A DNA stretch of 33,566 nucleotides from Acidiferrobacteraceae bacterium (GCA_037388825.1 JARRJV010000032.1:1-33566); one strand, 5' to 3'. Positions 15,446 through 24,903 are shown, counted from the first letter of the stretch. A program made the numbers and translations. The notes: generated by a model not told the origin, from the letters alone.

Positions 15446-17007
15446 GCGTGCAATCTCCTGTACCCGCTCGGCCTCGCCCAGGGGGTAGAGTCGGGTCATG
15501 GTCTCACCGTCGGCAGTTTCCTTGGCCACCTGCAGGTGTTGATTGCCCTGGGCCGCCACCTGTGCCTGATGGGTGATGCACAGAACCTGGCGCGAGCGAC
15601 CGAGGTCACGCAATTGCTGGCCGACGATCTCCGCCACGCGCCCGCCGATACCGACATCGACCTCGTCGAAGATCAGGGTAGGCACGCGGCCTACACCGGC
15701 GATGATCACTTGCAGCGCGAGGCTGATGCGCGACAGTTCGCCTCCGGAGGCAACCTTGCTCAGGGGCAGCAGGGGCTGGCCCGGATTGGCGCTGACCTGG
15801 AATTCGATCCGCTCCTGGCCGGTGCTGCTGAACTCACCGTCGGGCAAGGCGGTGAGTGTGACGGCGAACGTGCCACCCGGCATGCCCAGATCCTGGCCGA
15901 CGTGCGTGTGACCGTAAGCTCCGTGGCCAGTGCAACGTAGGCCTGGCGTTCGGTTTCGATGCTGGCTTCCAGTTTTGACAGATTGACGTCGAAGTCCTCG
16001 ATATCCGTCAGTTCCGTCTGCAGGCGCGCCAGGATCGCGGGTAGTTCCTCGGCGTCCACGCGGTGCTTGCGCGCAAGATCGGAGATGGCTGCCAGTCGTT
16101 GGTCCAGCCAGGAGAGTCGCTCCGGGTCCAGTTCCAGGCGGTCGCTGTAGTTGTGCAGGGCGGATGCGGCCTCGTCCACCTGAATGGCTGCCTCGTTGAG
16201 CAGGTTCAGTACCTCGCCCAGGCGGCCGTCATGTTGCACCAGGCCCTCCAGCCGCTGCACCATAGTCCCGAGTCGGTTGGAAATCGCACCTTCATCGCTG
16301 TCGTACAGTTCATGGGCGATGGCCTGCACGCCCTCCAGCAGTTCCGCCCCGTTGGCCAGGCGCGAGTGCTCTTCCTCGATGGACGCGAGCTCACCGGGCT
16401 GCAGATCCAGCGCCTCCAGTTCCGAGACCTGGTAGCGAAGCAACTCGATGCGTGCGCTGCGGTCCTCGGCCTGCGCCTTGAGGGTATGCAGGCGTTCGCG
16501 CAGGGCGTTCCACTCGCGGTAGTGTGCACCGACGCGCTCGACGGTCTCGCTGATCCCGGCGTAGTCGTCCAGGACCTGGCGCTGGTTGTCGCGCTTGAGC
16601 AGGGATTGGTGCTCGTGCTGCCCGTGGATGTCGACGAGAAAGTCACCCAACTCGCGAAGCATCTGCATCGATGCCGGGCGACCATTGATGAAGCCCTTGG
16701 TCGGACGGTCCGCCTCGATCAGTCTGCGTACTACGCACTCACCATCGGCGAACAGGTCCTGTTCCTGCAGCCATCGCGCCGCATCCTGTTCCGGTTTCAG
16801 GTCGAACGCGGCGGAGATCTCGGTGCGCTTGCATCCGTGACGGATCACGCTGTTGTCCGCCCGCTGGCCGAGAACCAGCGCAAGGGCGTCGATGAGTACC
16901 GATTTGCCGGCGCCGGTTTCTCCGGTGAGCACCGTCAGGCCTGCATCCAGATCCAGTTCCAGGGTGTGGATGATGGTGAAGTCGCGAATGTAGAGATGAC
17001 TCAGCAT
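15446..17007 (-). pseudogene. recN: recN, DNA repair ATPase, frameshifted and missing its 3' end
   Basis: RecN is an SMC-like ATPase acting in double-strand break repair. The first part, from ATG 17007, has Walker A GETGAGKS (29-36), the LGQRADNSVIRHG segment and the coiled-coil arms, and is coherent down to about 15918 (ATELTVTR). The same frame then turns to non-homologous sequence and stops at 15760. The rest of RecN continues in another frame from about 15898 (GQDLGMPGG), with VSANPGQPLLPLSKVASGGELSRI and Walker B TLIFDEVDVGIGG. Compared with E. coli RecN about a dozen residues are missing at the junction, suggesting a deletion of 3n+1 bases. The usual last 20-25 RecN residues after EIARM are replaced by the GNAT domain. 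No slippery heptamer is visible. nadK ends four bases upstream. Confidence 0.8.
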
Positions 17008-17011
17008 ACGG

Positions 17012-17890
17012 TCAGAACAACTCGCCCCAGCGCAGCTTGGCCCGCAATACCTCGTAGTGGCTGCGTCCGCTCGGGTGGATCAAATGGACCGGATGCGGTG
17101 AGCGACGTACGTATACGCGATCGTTGGCCTCGAGCGGGTACATTTCCTGGCCGTCGAACGTGGCGGCGGTATGCTGCTCGACGACGCCGGTCACGACCAG
17201 TTCCACTACGCAGTCGCTGCCCACGACGATGGGCCGGTTACTCAGAGTGTGCGGACAGATCGGGACCAGGACCATGGCAGGCAGGTCCGGCGAAAGGATC
17301 GGTCCCCCGGCGGACAGTGCATAGGCGGTGGAGCCGGTGGGTGTGGCGACGATGATGCCGTCGCCGCGCATGCTGTGCACGAACTCGCCGTCCTGGTAGA
17401 CCTCCAGTTCGATCATACGCGACAACTCGCCCTTGCCAATGATGACATCATTCAGCGCATTGGCGGTGTGCACGATGCGCCCGTTGCGCATGATTTCGGT
17501 ATAGAGCATGAATCGCTCTTCAATCTCGTACTCACCGCCGAGGATCTTTTCGATCTCCGGCAACATATGTTCTGCCGGGATGTCAGTCAGGAAGCCAAGC
17601 CGGCCCATGTTCACGCCCACCAGCGGTACCTCGGCCTCTGCCAATCTGCGGGCCACGTTGAGCAGGGTCCCGTCGCCGCCGATGACGATGGCCAGATCGA
17701 TGTGTTTGCCGATTTCAGGCAGCGCTTTGGCCGGCCCCACATTTTTGTCCAGTCGTTCGGCCGTGGAGGCCTCGACGATGGTCGACATTCCCCGTTCCTG
17801 CAGCCAATGGGCGAGCTGAATGATATCCGTTCCCACGCTGTGGTCGGCGTACTTTCCGAACAAACCGATTGTTTTTATATTCCGAGCCAT
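17012..17890 (-). CDS. nadK: NAD kinase
   Basis: A 292-residue enzyme (same length as E. coli NadK) that phosphorylates NAD to NADP. The catalytic GGDGT motif is at 71-75 within IVIGGDGTLLNVARRLAE; the substrate-binding ALNDVIIGKGELSRMIELEV and the conserved DGIIVATPTGSTAYALSAGGPI follow. The ATG at 17890 (MARNIKTIGLFGKY) gives the family N-terminus; the frame is open to 17992, but that part is not conserved. recN follows four bases downstream on the same strand, the usual nadK-recN arrangement, and hrcA diverges upstream. Confidence 0.95.
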   Translation of the reverse strand: MARNIKTIGLFGKYADHSVGTDIIQLAHWLQERGMSTIVEASTAERLDKNVGPAKALPEIGKHIDLAIVIGGDGTLLNVARRLAEAEVPLVGVNMGRLGFLTDIPAEHMLPEIEKILGGEYEIEERFMLYTEIMRNGRIVHTANALNDVIIGKGELSRMIELEVYQDGEFVHSMRGDGIIVATPTGSTAYALSAGGPILSPDLPAMVLVPICPHTLSNRPIVVGSDCVVELVVTGVVEQHTAATFDGQEMYPLEANDRVYVRRSPHPVHLIHPSGRSHYEVLRAKLRWGELF

Positions 17891-17966
17891 TAGCCATGAA
17901 TTCCATGAAATACTCGCTAGCATGCACGTTGCCGGCGCCCAATGCGACTGCCCGGGCCGAAACGGC

Positions 17967-17995
17967 TTGCAGGCGGGCCTGTCAGCAATCATATT
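17967..17995 (+). promoter_or_regulatory. possible sigma-70 promoter for hrcA
   Basis: TTGCAG (17967-17972), a 17-bp spacer and CATATT (17990-17995) lie 45 bases upstream of the hrcA ATG. The surrounding CATATTATATT stretch is the most AT-rich part of the 149-base divergent gap and could serve nadK on the other strand too. No CIRCE inverted repeat is visible in this gap. Confidence 0.35.
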
Positions 17996-18039
17996 ATATT
18001 GGCAAAGTCTGATTCGAGAGCATTCTGTACCGTACCGAT

Positions 18040-19083
18040 ATGTCGACCCCGCTTTCCGACCGTGCCGAAGTCCTTTTGCGTACCCTCGTGGAGTCCTATA
18101 TCGAGGAGGGTCAGCCCCAGGGGTCGCGTACCCTGGCGCGCCGCTCCGGCCTGGACCTGAGTCCCGCCACCATCCGCGGCATCCTTGCCGACCTCGAGGA
18201 CCTCGGTTTGGTGGTGTCGCCCCATACCTCGGCCGGGCGGGTGCCCACCCAGGCCGGCTACCGTATGTTCGTCGATTCCCTGGTGACCGTGAGTCCCCCG
18301 GGACGTCGGGCGGTGCGGGCTATGGAGAACGAACTGCACGAACGCCAAGACCCCCAGGGCATCGCCGAGACGGCTTCCGGGCTGCTGTCGCAGGTAACCA
18401 GCCTTGCGAGCGTGGTGATGTTGCCGCGGCGGGAGGCGGACACGGCAATCCAGCAAATCGAATTCATCCATCTGTCCAACCGTCGGGTGCTGGTCATTCT
18501 GGTGACCGACGATGGGCAGGTGCGCAACCGCGTGATCCGTGCCGAGCGTGACTATTCGCCCGCGGAACTGGTGGAGGCGGCCAATTGCTTCAATGCCTCG
18601 TATGCCGGCAAGTCCCTGCGCCAGGTGAAAGAGAGCCTGTTGAGCGAGATCGAGCAGGACAGCCAGACCGTCCAGCGCATCATGCGTCTGGCCACGGAAA
18701 TGACGCGTCAGGTGCTGGCCGAAGATGCGGACGACGGCGATGTCCTTGTGCGGGGAGAGTCCAATCTGCTGGAAATCCCGGAGTTGGCCGACCTCGGCAA
18801 GCTGCGGCGGCTGTTCGATGCCTTCGCCACCAAGCGCGATTTGCTTCACCTGCTAGACCGCAGCCTGCGCGCGGGCCGCATCAATATCTTCATCGGCAGC
18901 GAATCCGGCTACCTGGCACTGGAGGAGTGCAGCGTAGTAACCGCGCCCTATATGCACGGGGACCGTGTCGTCGGCACGCTCGGCGTGGTGGGACCAACCC
19001 GTATGCCATATCACCGCGTCATACCCATCGTCGAGCTCACCGCCCGACTGGTTAGCAGCGCCCTCAACCCTGATCCGGACTAG
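18040..19083 (+). CDS. hrcA: heat-inducible transcription repressor HrcA
   Basis: A 347-residue repressor that, in bacteria with CIRCE operators, holds groE and dnaK operons off until heat titrates its GroEL helper. The N-terminal winged helix covers about residues 1-75, with LVESYIEEGQPQGSRTLAR, LSPATIRGILADLEDLGLV and the family hallmark PHTSAGRVPTQAGYRMFVD. The C-terminal part includes LVTDDGQVRNRVI and IFIGSESG, and ends with VGPTRMPYHRVIPIVELTARLVS. It is first in the order hrcA-grpE-dnaK-dnaJ. A CIRCE element (TTAGCACTC-N9-GAGTGCTAA) was looked for in the gaps before hrcA, grpE and dnaK and was not found, so its targets probably lie elsewhere. Confidence 0.95.
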   Translation: MSTPLSDRAEVLLRTLVESYIEEGQPQGSRTLARRSGLDLSPATIRGILADLEDLGLVVSPHTSAGRVPTQAGYRMFVDSLVTVSPPGRRAVRAMENELHERQDPQGIAETASGLLSQVTSLASVVMLPRREADTAIQQIEFIHLSNRRVLVILVTDDGQVRNRVIRAERDYSPAELVEAANCFNASYAGKSLRQVKESLLSEIEQDSQTVQRIMRLATEMTRQVLAEDADDGDVLVRGESNLLEIPELADLGKLRRLFDAFATKRDLLHLLDRSLRAGRINIFIGSESGYLALEECSVVTAPYMHGDRVVGTLGVVGPTRMPYHRVIPIVELTARLVSSALNPDPD

Positions 19084-19099
19084 TCTTCCCGTCTCTTGC

Positions 19100-19128
19100 C
19101 TTGAAAGCCGTGGGGCCTGTCCCCATAC
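19100..19128 (+). promoter_or_regulatory. sigma-32 heat-shock promoter ahead of grpE
   Basis: CTTGAAA (19100-19106) and CCCCATAC (19121-19128), with 15 bp between CTTGAA and CCCCAT, match the RpoH consensus (CTTGAA, N13-15, CCCCATNT) closely. Transcription would start near 19134, leaving a leader of about 33 bases before the grpE ATG. The element starts 17 bases after the hrcA stop. Confidence 0.85.
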
Positions 19129-19166
19129 TGCACACGGTTTTTGAGGAATTCAGCAGCGAGAACAAG

Positions 19167-19748
19167 ATGACCGAGGACAAGAAACCAGACGAATCGACCG
19201 TAGCCGGCGAGACCGATTCCGTACCGGAAACCGCCGCCGCGGAGGAAGGCGCCACGCTGGAGCAGCAGCTGGAGGCTGCCCGCGCCGAGGCAGCGGAGAA
19301 TCTGGACAAGTTCCTGCGCGCCAGCGCCGAATCCGAGAATGTGCGTCGGCGTGCACAGATCGATGTCGAGAACGCGCGCAAGTACGGGATTGAGCGCTTC
19401 GCCACCGAGTTGCTGGCGGTCCGCGACAGCCTGGACCTGGCGTTGCAGGTGGACCTGCAGGAAGCGGGCGAGGCCCTCAAGAAGATGCACGAGGGCATCG
19501 AACTGACCCTGCGCCAGCTGGACACTGTGTTCCAGCGTTTTTCCATCAGCCCCATTGATCCGGCGGGCGAGAAATTCGACCCCGAGAAACACCAGGCCAT
19601 GAGCATGGTCGAGACCGACGAGCTGGAGCCCAATCACATTGTGACCGTGGTGCAGAAAGGCTATCTGCTGCACGACCGCCTGCTGCGGCCGGCCATGGTG
19701 ATCGTGGCGAAGGCGAAAACGGCAACAGAGGGCGAAAATCAGGCTTGA
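19167..19748 (+). CDS. grpE: nucleotide exchange factor GrpE
   Basis: A 193-residue cochaperone (E. coli 197) that releases ADP from DnaK. An acidic disordered N-terminus leads into a long coiled-coil helix (LEQQLEAARAEAAENLDKFLRASAESENVRRRAQ), the ERFATELLAVRDSLDLAL segment and the C-terminal beta domain with FDPEKHQAMSMVE and VVQKGYLLHDRLLRPAMVIVAK. The ATG at 19167 is chosen because an earlier in-frame TTG at 19101 lies inside the sigma-32 promoter. Its ribosome binding site is weak. The stop codon overlaps the -35 element of the next heat-shock promoter. Confidence 0.95.
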   Translation: MTEDKKPDESTVAGETDSVPETAAAEEGATLEQQLEAARAEAAENLDKFLRASAESENVRRRAQIDVENARKYGIERFATELLAVRDSLDLALQVDLQEAGEALKKMHEGIELTLRQLDTVFQRFSISPIDPAGEKFDPEKHQAMSMVETDELEPNHIVTVVQKGYLLHDRLLRPAMVIVAKAKTATEGENQA

Positions 19749-19771
19749 AATGGCCAACCCCGGCCCCATTC
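19744..19771 (+). promoter_or_regulatory. second sigma-32 promoter, ahead of dnaK
   Basis: CTTGAA (19744-19749), 14 bp, then CCCCATTC (19764-19771) is a near-consensus RpoH promoter. The -35 hexamer contains the grpE stop codon (TGA at 19746-19748). A start near 19777 leaves a leader of about 54 bases to the dnaK ATG. dnaK can therefore be induced separately from grpE. Confidence 0.85.
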
Positions 19772-19830
19772 TGGCTGATATTGACGAATTTTCTGGATTT
19801 TTTTGAGATTACGGGCAGGAGACTTAGATC

Positions 19831-21768
19831 ATGGCGAAAATCATCGGTATCGACCTGGGGACCACGAATTCCTGTGTCGCCATCATGGAGAACGGCAAGA
19901 CCCGGGTGATCGAGAACAGCGAGGGTGATCGCACGACCCCTTCGGTGGTCGCATTCACCGACGACGGCGAAGTGCTGGTAGGGCAGTCGGCCAAGCGCCA
20001 GGCGGTCACCAACCCCACGAACACAGTATTTGCATCCAAGCGTCTGATCGGACGCAAGTTCGACGAGGACCTGGTTCAGCGCGACATCCCGCTGATGCCG
20101 TACAAGATCGTCAAGGCGAAGAACGGCGATGCCTGGGTCGAGGTCAACGGCAAGGAAATGGCACCGCCGGAAATCTCCGCGCGCGTGCTGCAGAAGATGA
20201 AGAAGACGGCGGAAGACTATCTCGGTGAGGAAGTCACCGAGGCGGTCGTGACCGTGCCGGCGTACTTTAACGATTCCCAGCGCCAGGCAACCAAGGACGC
20301 GGGCAAGATCGCGGGCCTGGACGTCAAGCGCATCATCAATGAGCCCACCGCCGCGGCCCTGGCCTTCGGTCTGGACAAGAAGGAAGGCGATCGCAAGGTT
20401 GCGGTCTACGACCTTGGCGGTGGCACGTTTGATATCTCCATCATCGAGATCGCGGATGTCGACGGCGAGCACCAGTTCGAGGTGCTGGCCACCAACGGCG
20501 ATACCTTTCTCGGTGGTGAGGACTTCGATCGCCGGCTGATCGATTATCTGGCGGACGAATTCAAGAAGGACAGCGGCGTGGATCTGAAGAACGATCCCCT
20601 GGCCCTGCAGCGTCTGAAAGAGGCGGCGGAAAAGGCCAAGATCGAACTGTCGTCCAGCCAGCAGACGGAAGTGAACCTGCCGTACATCACGGCCGATGCC
20701 AGTGGCCCCAAGCACCTGAACATCAAGGTCACGCGCGCCAAGCTGGAATCCCTGGTGGAAGAGCTGGTCACGCGTTCCATCGAGCCGTGCAAGGTTGCGA
20801 TCAAGGATGCCGGCCTGAAGGCCAGCGACATCAACGACGTTATTCTTGTCGGCGGTCAGACGCGTATGCCCAAGGTGCAGGAAGCGGTGAAGAATTTCTT
20901 CGGCAAGGATCCGCGCAAGGACGTCAATCCGGACGAGGCCGTGGCCATTGGTGCCGCTGTTCAGGGCGGTGTGCTGGGTGGTGCGGTGAAGGACGTGCTG
21001 CTTCTGGACGTGACCCCGCTGTCCCTGGGCATCGAGACCCTGGGTGGCGTCATGACCAAGCTGATCCAGAAGAACACCACGATTCCGACCAAGGCCTCGC
21101 AGGTCTTCTCCACCGCCGACGACAATCAGACGGCGGTGACGGTGCACGTCCTGCAGGGCGAGCGCGAAATGGCCTCGGGCAACAAGTCCCTGGGCCGCTT
21201 CGATCTGAGCGACATCCCGCCGGCTCCGCGCGGCGTGCCGCAGGTGGAAGTGACCTTCGACATCGATGCCAATGGAATCATGCACGTGTCTGCCAAGGAC
21301 AAGGCCACGGGCAAGGAGAACAAGATCGTCATCAAGTCCAGCTCCGGCCTGTCAGACGAGGAAATCGATCGCATGGTCCAGGATGCCGAGGCCCACGCCG
21401 ATGAGGACCGCAAGGCGCGGGAACTGGTCGAGGCCCGCAACCAGGCCGAAGCCCTGATCCATGGCGTGAAGAAGTCCATGGGTGAAATGGGCGACAAGCT
21501 GGACAAGGCCGAGAAGGAAAAGATCGAGACTGCCATCACGGATCTGGAAGCCGCCTTGCAGGAAGGCGACAAGGAAAAGATCGAGTCCGGTACCCAGACC
21601 CTGTCCGAGGCGAGCCACAAGCTGGCCGAGCAGATGTACTCCCAGGCCGAAGGCGCCGAGGCGGCATCGGGCGAGGGAGCAACCGGTGAGGAAGCCAAGT
21701 CCGGGGACAAGGACGAGGTGGTCGATGCCGAGTTCGAGGAAGTGAAGGACGAGAAGAGCAAGGACTAG
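19831..21768 (+). CDS. dnaK: molecular chaperone DnaK (Hsp70)
   Basis: A 645-residue Hsp70 that binds exposed hydrophobic segments in an ATP-driven cycle with DnaJ and GrpE. The nucleotide-binding domain begins [18 protein letters not shown] and contains [12 protein letters not shown] and [14 protein letters not shown]. The linker [16 protein letters not shown] leads to the substrate-binding beta domain, and the alpha lid ends in an acidic tail [10 protein letters not shown], with the conserved EEVKD. Start ATG at 19831 has GGAG about ten bases upstream (GCAGGAGACTTAGATC). It has its own heat-shock promoter at 19744-19771, and dnaJ follows after a 109-base gap with a hairpin. Confidence 0.98.
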   Translation: MAKIIGIDLGTTNSCVAIMENGKTRVIENSEGDRTTPSVVAFTDDGEVLVGQSAKRQAVTNPTNTVFASKRLIGRKFDEDLVQRDIPLMPYKIVKAKNGDAWVEVNGKEMAPPEISARVLQKMKKTAEDYLGEEVTEAVVTVPAYFNDSQRQATKDAGKIAGLDVKRIINEPTAAALAFGLDKKEGDRKVAVYDLGGGTFDISIIEIADVDGEHQFEVLATNGDTFLGGEDFDRRLIDYLADEFKKDSGVDLKNDPLALQRLKEAAEKAKIELSSSQQTEVNLPYITADASGPKHLNIKVTRAKLESLVEELVTRSIEPCKVAIKDAGLKASDINDVILVGGQTRMPKVQEAVKNFFGKDPRKDVNPDEAVAIGAAVQGGVLGGAVKDVLLLDVTPLSLGIETLGGVMTKLIQKNTTIPTKASQVFSTADDNQTAVTVHVLQGEREMASGNKSLGRFDLSDIPPAPRGVPQVEVTFDIDANGIMHVSAKDKATGKENKIVIKSSSGLSDEEIDRMVQDAEAHADEDRKARELVEARNQAEALIHGVKKSMGEMGDKLDKAEKEKIETAITDLEAALQEGDKEKIESGTQTLSEASHKLAEQMYSQAEGAEAASGEGATGEEAKSGDKDEVVDAEFEEVKDEKSKD

Positions 21769-21784
21769 ACCAGGCAACGAAGGC

Positions 21785-21840
21785 ACAGGGGCACGGAAGG
21801 GGTACGCGGTCAGGCGCGTGCGTCGCCGGGCCCCTGTCTT
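21785..21840 (+). terminator. dnaK-dnaJ intergenic hairpin, possible partial terminator
   Basis: ACAGGGG (21785-21791) pairs with CCCCTGT (21831-21837), with a possible inner CACG/CGTG pairing (21792-21795 with 21817-21820), and is followed by a short run CTTTG. The T run is short, so it may only reduce readthrough or act as an mRNA stabiliser that sets the DnaK:DnaJ ratio. Confidence 0.45.
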
Positions 21841-21877
21841 TGTAGGAACACGGGACTGATTCAGGGCGGCGAGCGGT

Positions 21878-23014
21878 ATGTCAAAGCGAGATTACTATGA
21901 AGTGTTGGGCGTCAGCCGCAACGTCTCGGACGACGAACTGAAAAAGGCCTATCGCAAGCTCGCGATGAAATACCATCCGGACCGCAATCCGGACGACACG
22001 GAAGCGGAGTCGAAATTCAAGGAAGTCAAGGAAGCCTACGACGTACTTTCCGATGCGCAGAAGCGTGCCGCCTATGACCAGTTCGGTCATGCCGGAGTGG
22101 ATCCCAGCGCCGGTGCGGCCGGCGCCGGCTTTGGCGGTGGTTTCGGTGGCGGCGCCAGTTTCTCCGACATCTTCGGCGACGTGTTCGGCGATATTTTCGG
22201 TGGCGGCGCCCGGGGCGGTGGACCCCAGGCCTATCGCGGTGCCGACCTGCGCTACAACCTGGAGCTGAGCCTCGAAGATGCAGTGGCCGGGACCGAGGTA
22301 CGCATCCGCGTACCCACCACCGTGACCTGCGAGACCTGCGGTGGCAGCGGCGCCCGTCCGGGTACCAGTGCAAGCACCTGTTCCACCTGCGGTGGTCATG
22401 GCCAGGTTCGCATGCAGCAGGGATTCTTCTCCGTCCAGCAGACCTGTCCCAATTGTCACGGCAGCGGCAAGGTGATCGACCAGCCCTGCGCGGACTGTCA
22501 TGGTGCCGGCCGCGTGCGCGACACCAAGACCCTTTCCGTAAAGGTCCCCGCCGGCGTCGACGAAGGCGACCAGATCCGCCTGGCCGGCGAGGGCGAGGCC
22601 GGGGAACAGGGTGCGCCAGCCGGTGATCTGTATGTGCGCGTGCGCCTGAAGCCTCACGATATCTTCCGGCGGGAGGAAGACGACCTTTATTGCGAGATGC
22701 CGGTCGCCTTCGTCACCGCGGCCCTGGGCGGCGAACTCACGGTGCCGACCCTGGGTGGACGGGCATCCATCAAGATTCCCGCCGGTACCCAGAGCGAGAA
22801 GTTGTTCCGACTTCGCGGCAAGGGCGTGCGCAATGTGCGCAGTGGCCATGTCGGCGATCTGTACTGCCGCGTTTCAGTGGAGACCCCGGTTAACCTGACT
22901 ACCGAGCAAAAGGAAATGCTGGAAAAGCTGGATGAGTCCCTGAAGGAAGGGGGGTCCCGTCATAGCCCTCGAGAGCAATCGTGGCTGGACAAGATCAAGG
23001 GACTGTTCAGCTGA
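21878..23014 (+). CDS. dnaJ: chaperone protein DnaJ (Hsp40)
   Basis: A 378-residue type I Hsp40 that delivers substrates to DnaK and stimulates its ATPase. The J domain (1-70) carries HPD at 33-35. A G/F-rich linker ([29 protein letters not shown]) follows, then four zinc-binding repeats starting at Cys151: [32 protein letters not shown]. The C-terminal substrate domains end with the family tail [11 protein letters not shown]. The ATG at 21878 matches the family start ([13 protein letters not shown]). The last codons and the following ~85 bases are repeated twice downstream (23104-23254, and inverted at 24904-25021). Confidence 0.97.
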   Translation: MSKRDYYEVLGVSRNVSDDELKKAYRKLAMKYHPDRNPDDTEAESKFKEVKEAYDVLSDAQKRAAYDQFGHAGVDPSAGAAGAGFGGGFGGGASFSDIFGDVFGDIFGGGARGGGPQAYRGADLRYNLELSLEDAVAGTEVRIRVPTTVTCETCGGSGARPGTSASTCSTCGGHGQVRMQQGFFSVQQTCPNCHGSGKVIDQPCADCHGAGRVRDTKTLSVKVPAGVDEGDQIRLAGEGEAGEQGAPAGDLYVRVRLKPHDIFRREEDDLYCEMPVAFVTAALGGELTVPTLGGRASIKIPAGTQSEKLFRLRGKGVRNVRSGHVGDLYCRVSVETPVNLTTEQKEMLEKLDESLKEGGSRHSPREQSWLDKIKGLFS

Positions 23015-23099
23015 GTTAACTGACGGGACGCGAGCAACGCACGACGGTCCCATCCCCGCTGCGCGGGGCCCCCGGTCCCTGTGCGCACTCGCCCCGCCG
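22982..23099 (+). repeat. dnaJ-tail repeat, native copy
   Basis: The last eleven codons of dnaJ (from the TGG of [11 protein letters not shown], including the stop) plus 85 bases downstream. It includes GGGAC/GTCCC (23025-23029 with 23046-23050) and a strong hairpin CCCCGC-TGC-GCGGGG near 23054-23068. Gapless comparison by eye with the inverted copy at 24904-25021 gives about 84% identity over 118 bases. The tandem copy at 23119-23254 matches 46/47 bases, then, after a 52-base insert, 35/37 bases. Confidence 0.85.
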
Positions 23100-23103
23100 T
23101 CGT

Positions 23104-23254
23104 CCACGCGAACAGTCATGGCTGGACAAGATCAAGGGACTGTTCAGCTGAGTTCACTGACGGGAAGGCCGCTCTCGGCCGTCCCTGGCCTCCGCGGCAC
23201 TAGCGCGTCCTGTACGTCGCGAGTAACGCGCGACGGTCCCATCCCCGCTGCGCG
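23104..23254 (+). repeat. dnaJ-tail repeat, tandem direct copy with a 52-base insert
   Basis: Starts as a non-translated remnant reading [15 protein letters not shown]-stop. The first five codons differ from dnaJ only at third positions, and the following 47 bases match 46/47. At 23166-23217 a 52-base insert interrupts the repeat; it holds a GGCCG-CTCT-CGGCC hairpin. The repeat resumes at 23218-23254 (35/37) and stops six bases short of the mgtC stop codon. Confidence 0.85.
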
Positions 23255-23259
23255 CCTAG

Positions 23260-23949
23260 CTAGTCGCCCATTCTTACAATATTGAATTCCAGCACCTTGT
23301 CGTTTCCGGCGAGGACTTCCGCCAGTCGCCGGTAGTTGTCCCGATCGCGCGTGCGCAGCGTCAGGTGGTACTCGAATGTCTCACCGCTGTTTTGCAGGTG
23401 ATAACTTGGGCGGGAAGACGCAAAACCCTGATTCCGGATCAGCTCCAGCAGTTGGGTCTCATTGATAACACTCTTGCCCGGCATGCGCAGCTGCAGTCGA
23501 CCGTAGTGAAGGCTTGGTACCGTGGACTCGATTAAGCGGAATGCCGAGAGCGTGCCCAGGGTCAGGAGCACGCCCATGATGGCGGCAAAGTAGAAACCGA
23601 TTCCAATCAGAATTCCGATTGTCGCCGTGATCCAGATGGATGCAGCCGTGGTCAGACCGCGCACGCTCATCCGTTCCTTGACGATGACTCCTGCACCGAG
23701 AAAACCGATGCCCGTCATAATGCCCTGGGCCATGCGCGTCGGGTCGATGCGCACCACCTGGATGGGTAGCGCCGGCAGCAGTTCCAGTTGGTACACCGTT
23801 ACCAGCATGAGCAGGCTGGATGCCATGCAGACCAGGGTGTGGGTGCGGAACCCGGCAGGCCGACCGTTGTAGGTACGTTCCAGGCCGATGATCCCGCCGG
23901 CCACAAGGGCTGCCAACAAATGCAGGATAACGATCGAATAGCCGTACAT
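23260..23949 (-). CDS. MgtC/SapB family membrane protein
   Basis: A 229-residue membrane protein of the MgtC family, linked in some pathogens to low-magnesium survival and inhibition of F-type ATP synthase; the role in free-living bacteria is unknown. The N-terminal membrane domain has the family signatures GGIIGLERTYNGRPAGFRTHTLVCMASSL and TGIGFLGAGVIVKERMSVRGLTTAASIWITATIG, with about five hydrophobic segments. A C-terminal soluble ACT-like domain (LQLRMPGKSVINETQLLELIRNQGF and on) follows. The ATG at 23949 is chosen (MYGYSIVILHLLAALVAGG); the frame is open to 24048 but is not conserved there. It sits, in reverse orientation, between dnaJ and dapB, which are often adjacent in related bacteria, and its 3' end abuts a dnaJ-tail repeat. 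It may be an insertion into an older gene order. Confidence 0.9.
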   Translation of the reverse strand: MYGYSIVILHLLAALVAGGIIGLERTYNGRPAGFRTHTLVCMASSLLMLVTVYQLELLPALPIQVVRIDPTRMAQGIMTGIGFLGAGVIVKERMSVRGLTTAASIWITATIGILIGIGFYFAAIMGVLLTLGTLSAFRLIESTVPSLHYGRLQLRMPGKSVINETQLLELIRNQGFASSRPSYHLQNSGETFEYHLTLRTRDRDNYRRLAEVLAGNDKVLEFNIVRMGD

Positions 23950-24101
23950 GGATTCGTGTCGCTTCAGTCCTTGGTAATCGCTACCAACATCGCAGGCGGG
24001 TGGCAAAAGATCAAGAGTCCCCGCAGTCCCGTGGCGCCATGCTGGCAAAACCTTTATCCTGTGTTTTCTCTTTGTCTGGACAGATTCCGAAAGGCAGATA
24101 G

Positions 24102-24899
<798 letters not shown>

Positions 24900-24903
24900 T
24901 TTC

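Noticed and set aside
15893-15918. Programmed frameshift in recN
   Set aside because: No slippery heptamer or downstream pseudoknot is evident and about a dozen family residues are missing, so deletion or assembly error fits better.
17891-18039. CIRCE operator ahead of hrcA
   Set aside because: Searched for TTAGCACTC and GAGTGCTAA; only unrelated fragments such as CTCGCTAGC occur, without an inverted partner.
19546-21285. 579-codon open frame on the minus strand opposite grpE-dnaK
   Set aside because: Low-complexity, H/R/G/L-rich shadow of dnaK; no recognisable domain or ribosome binding site.
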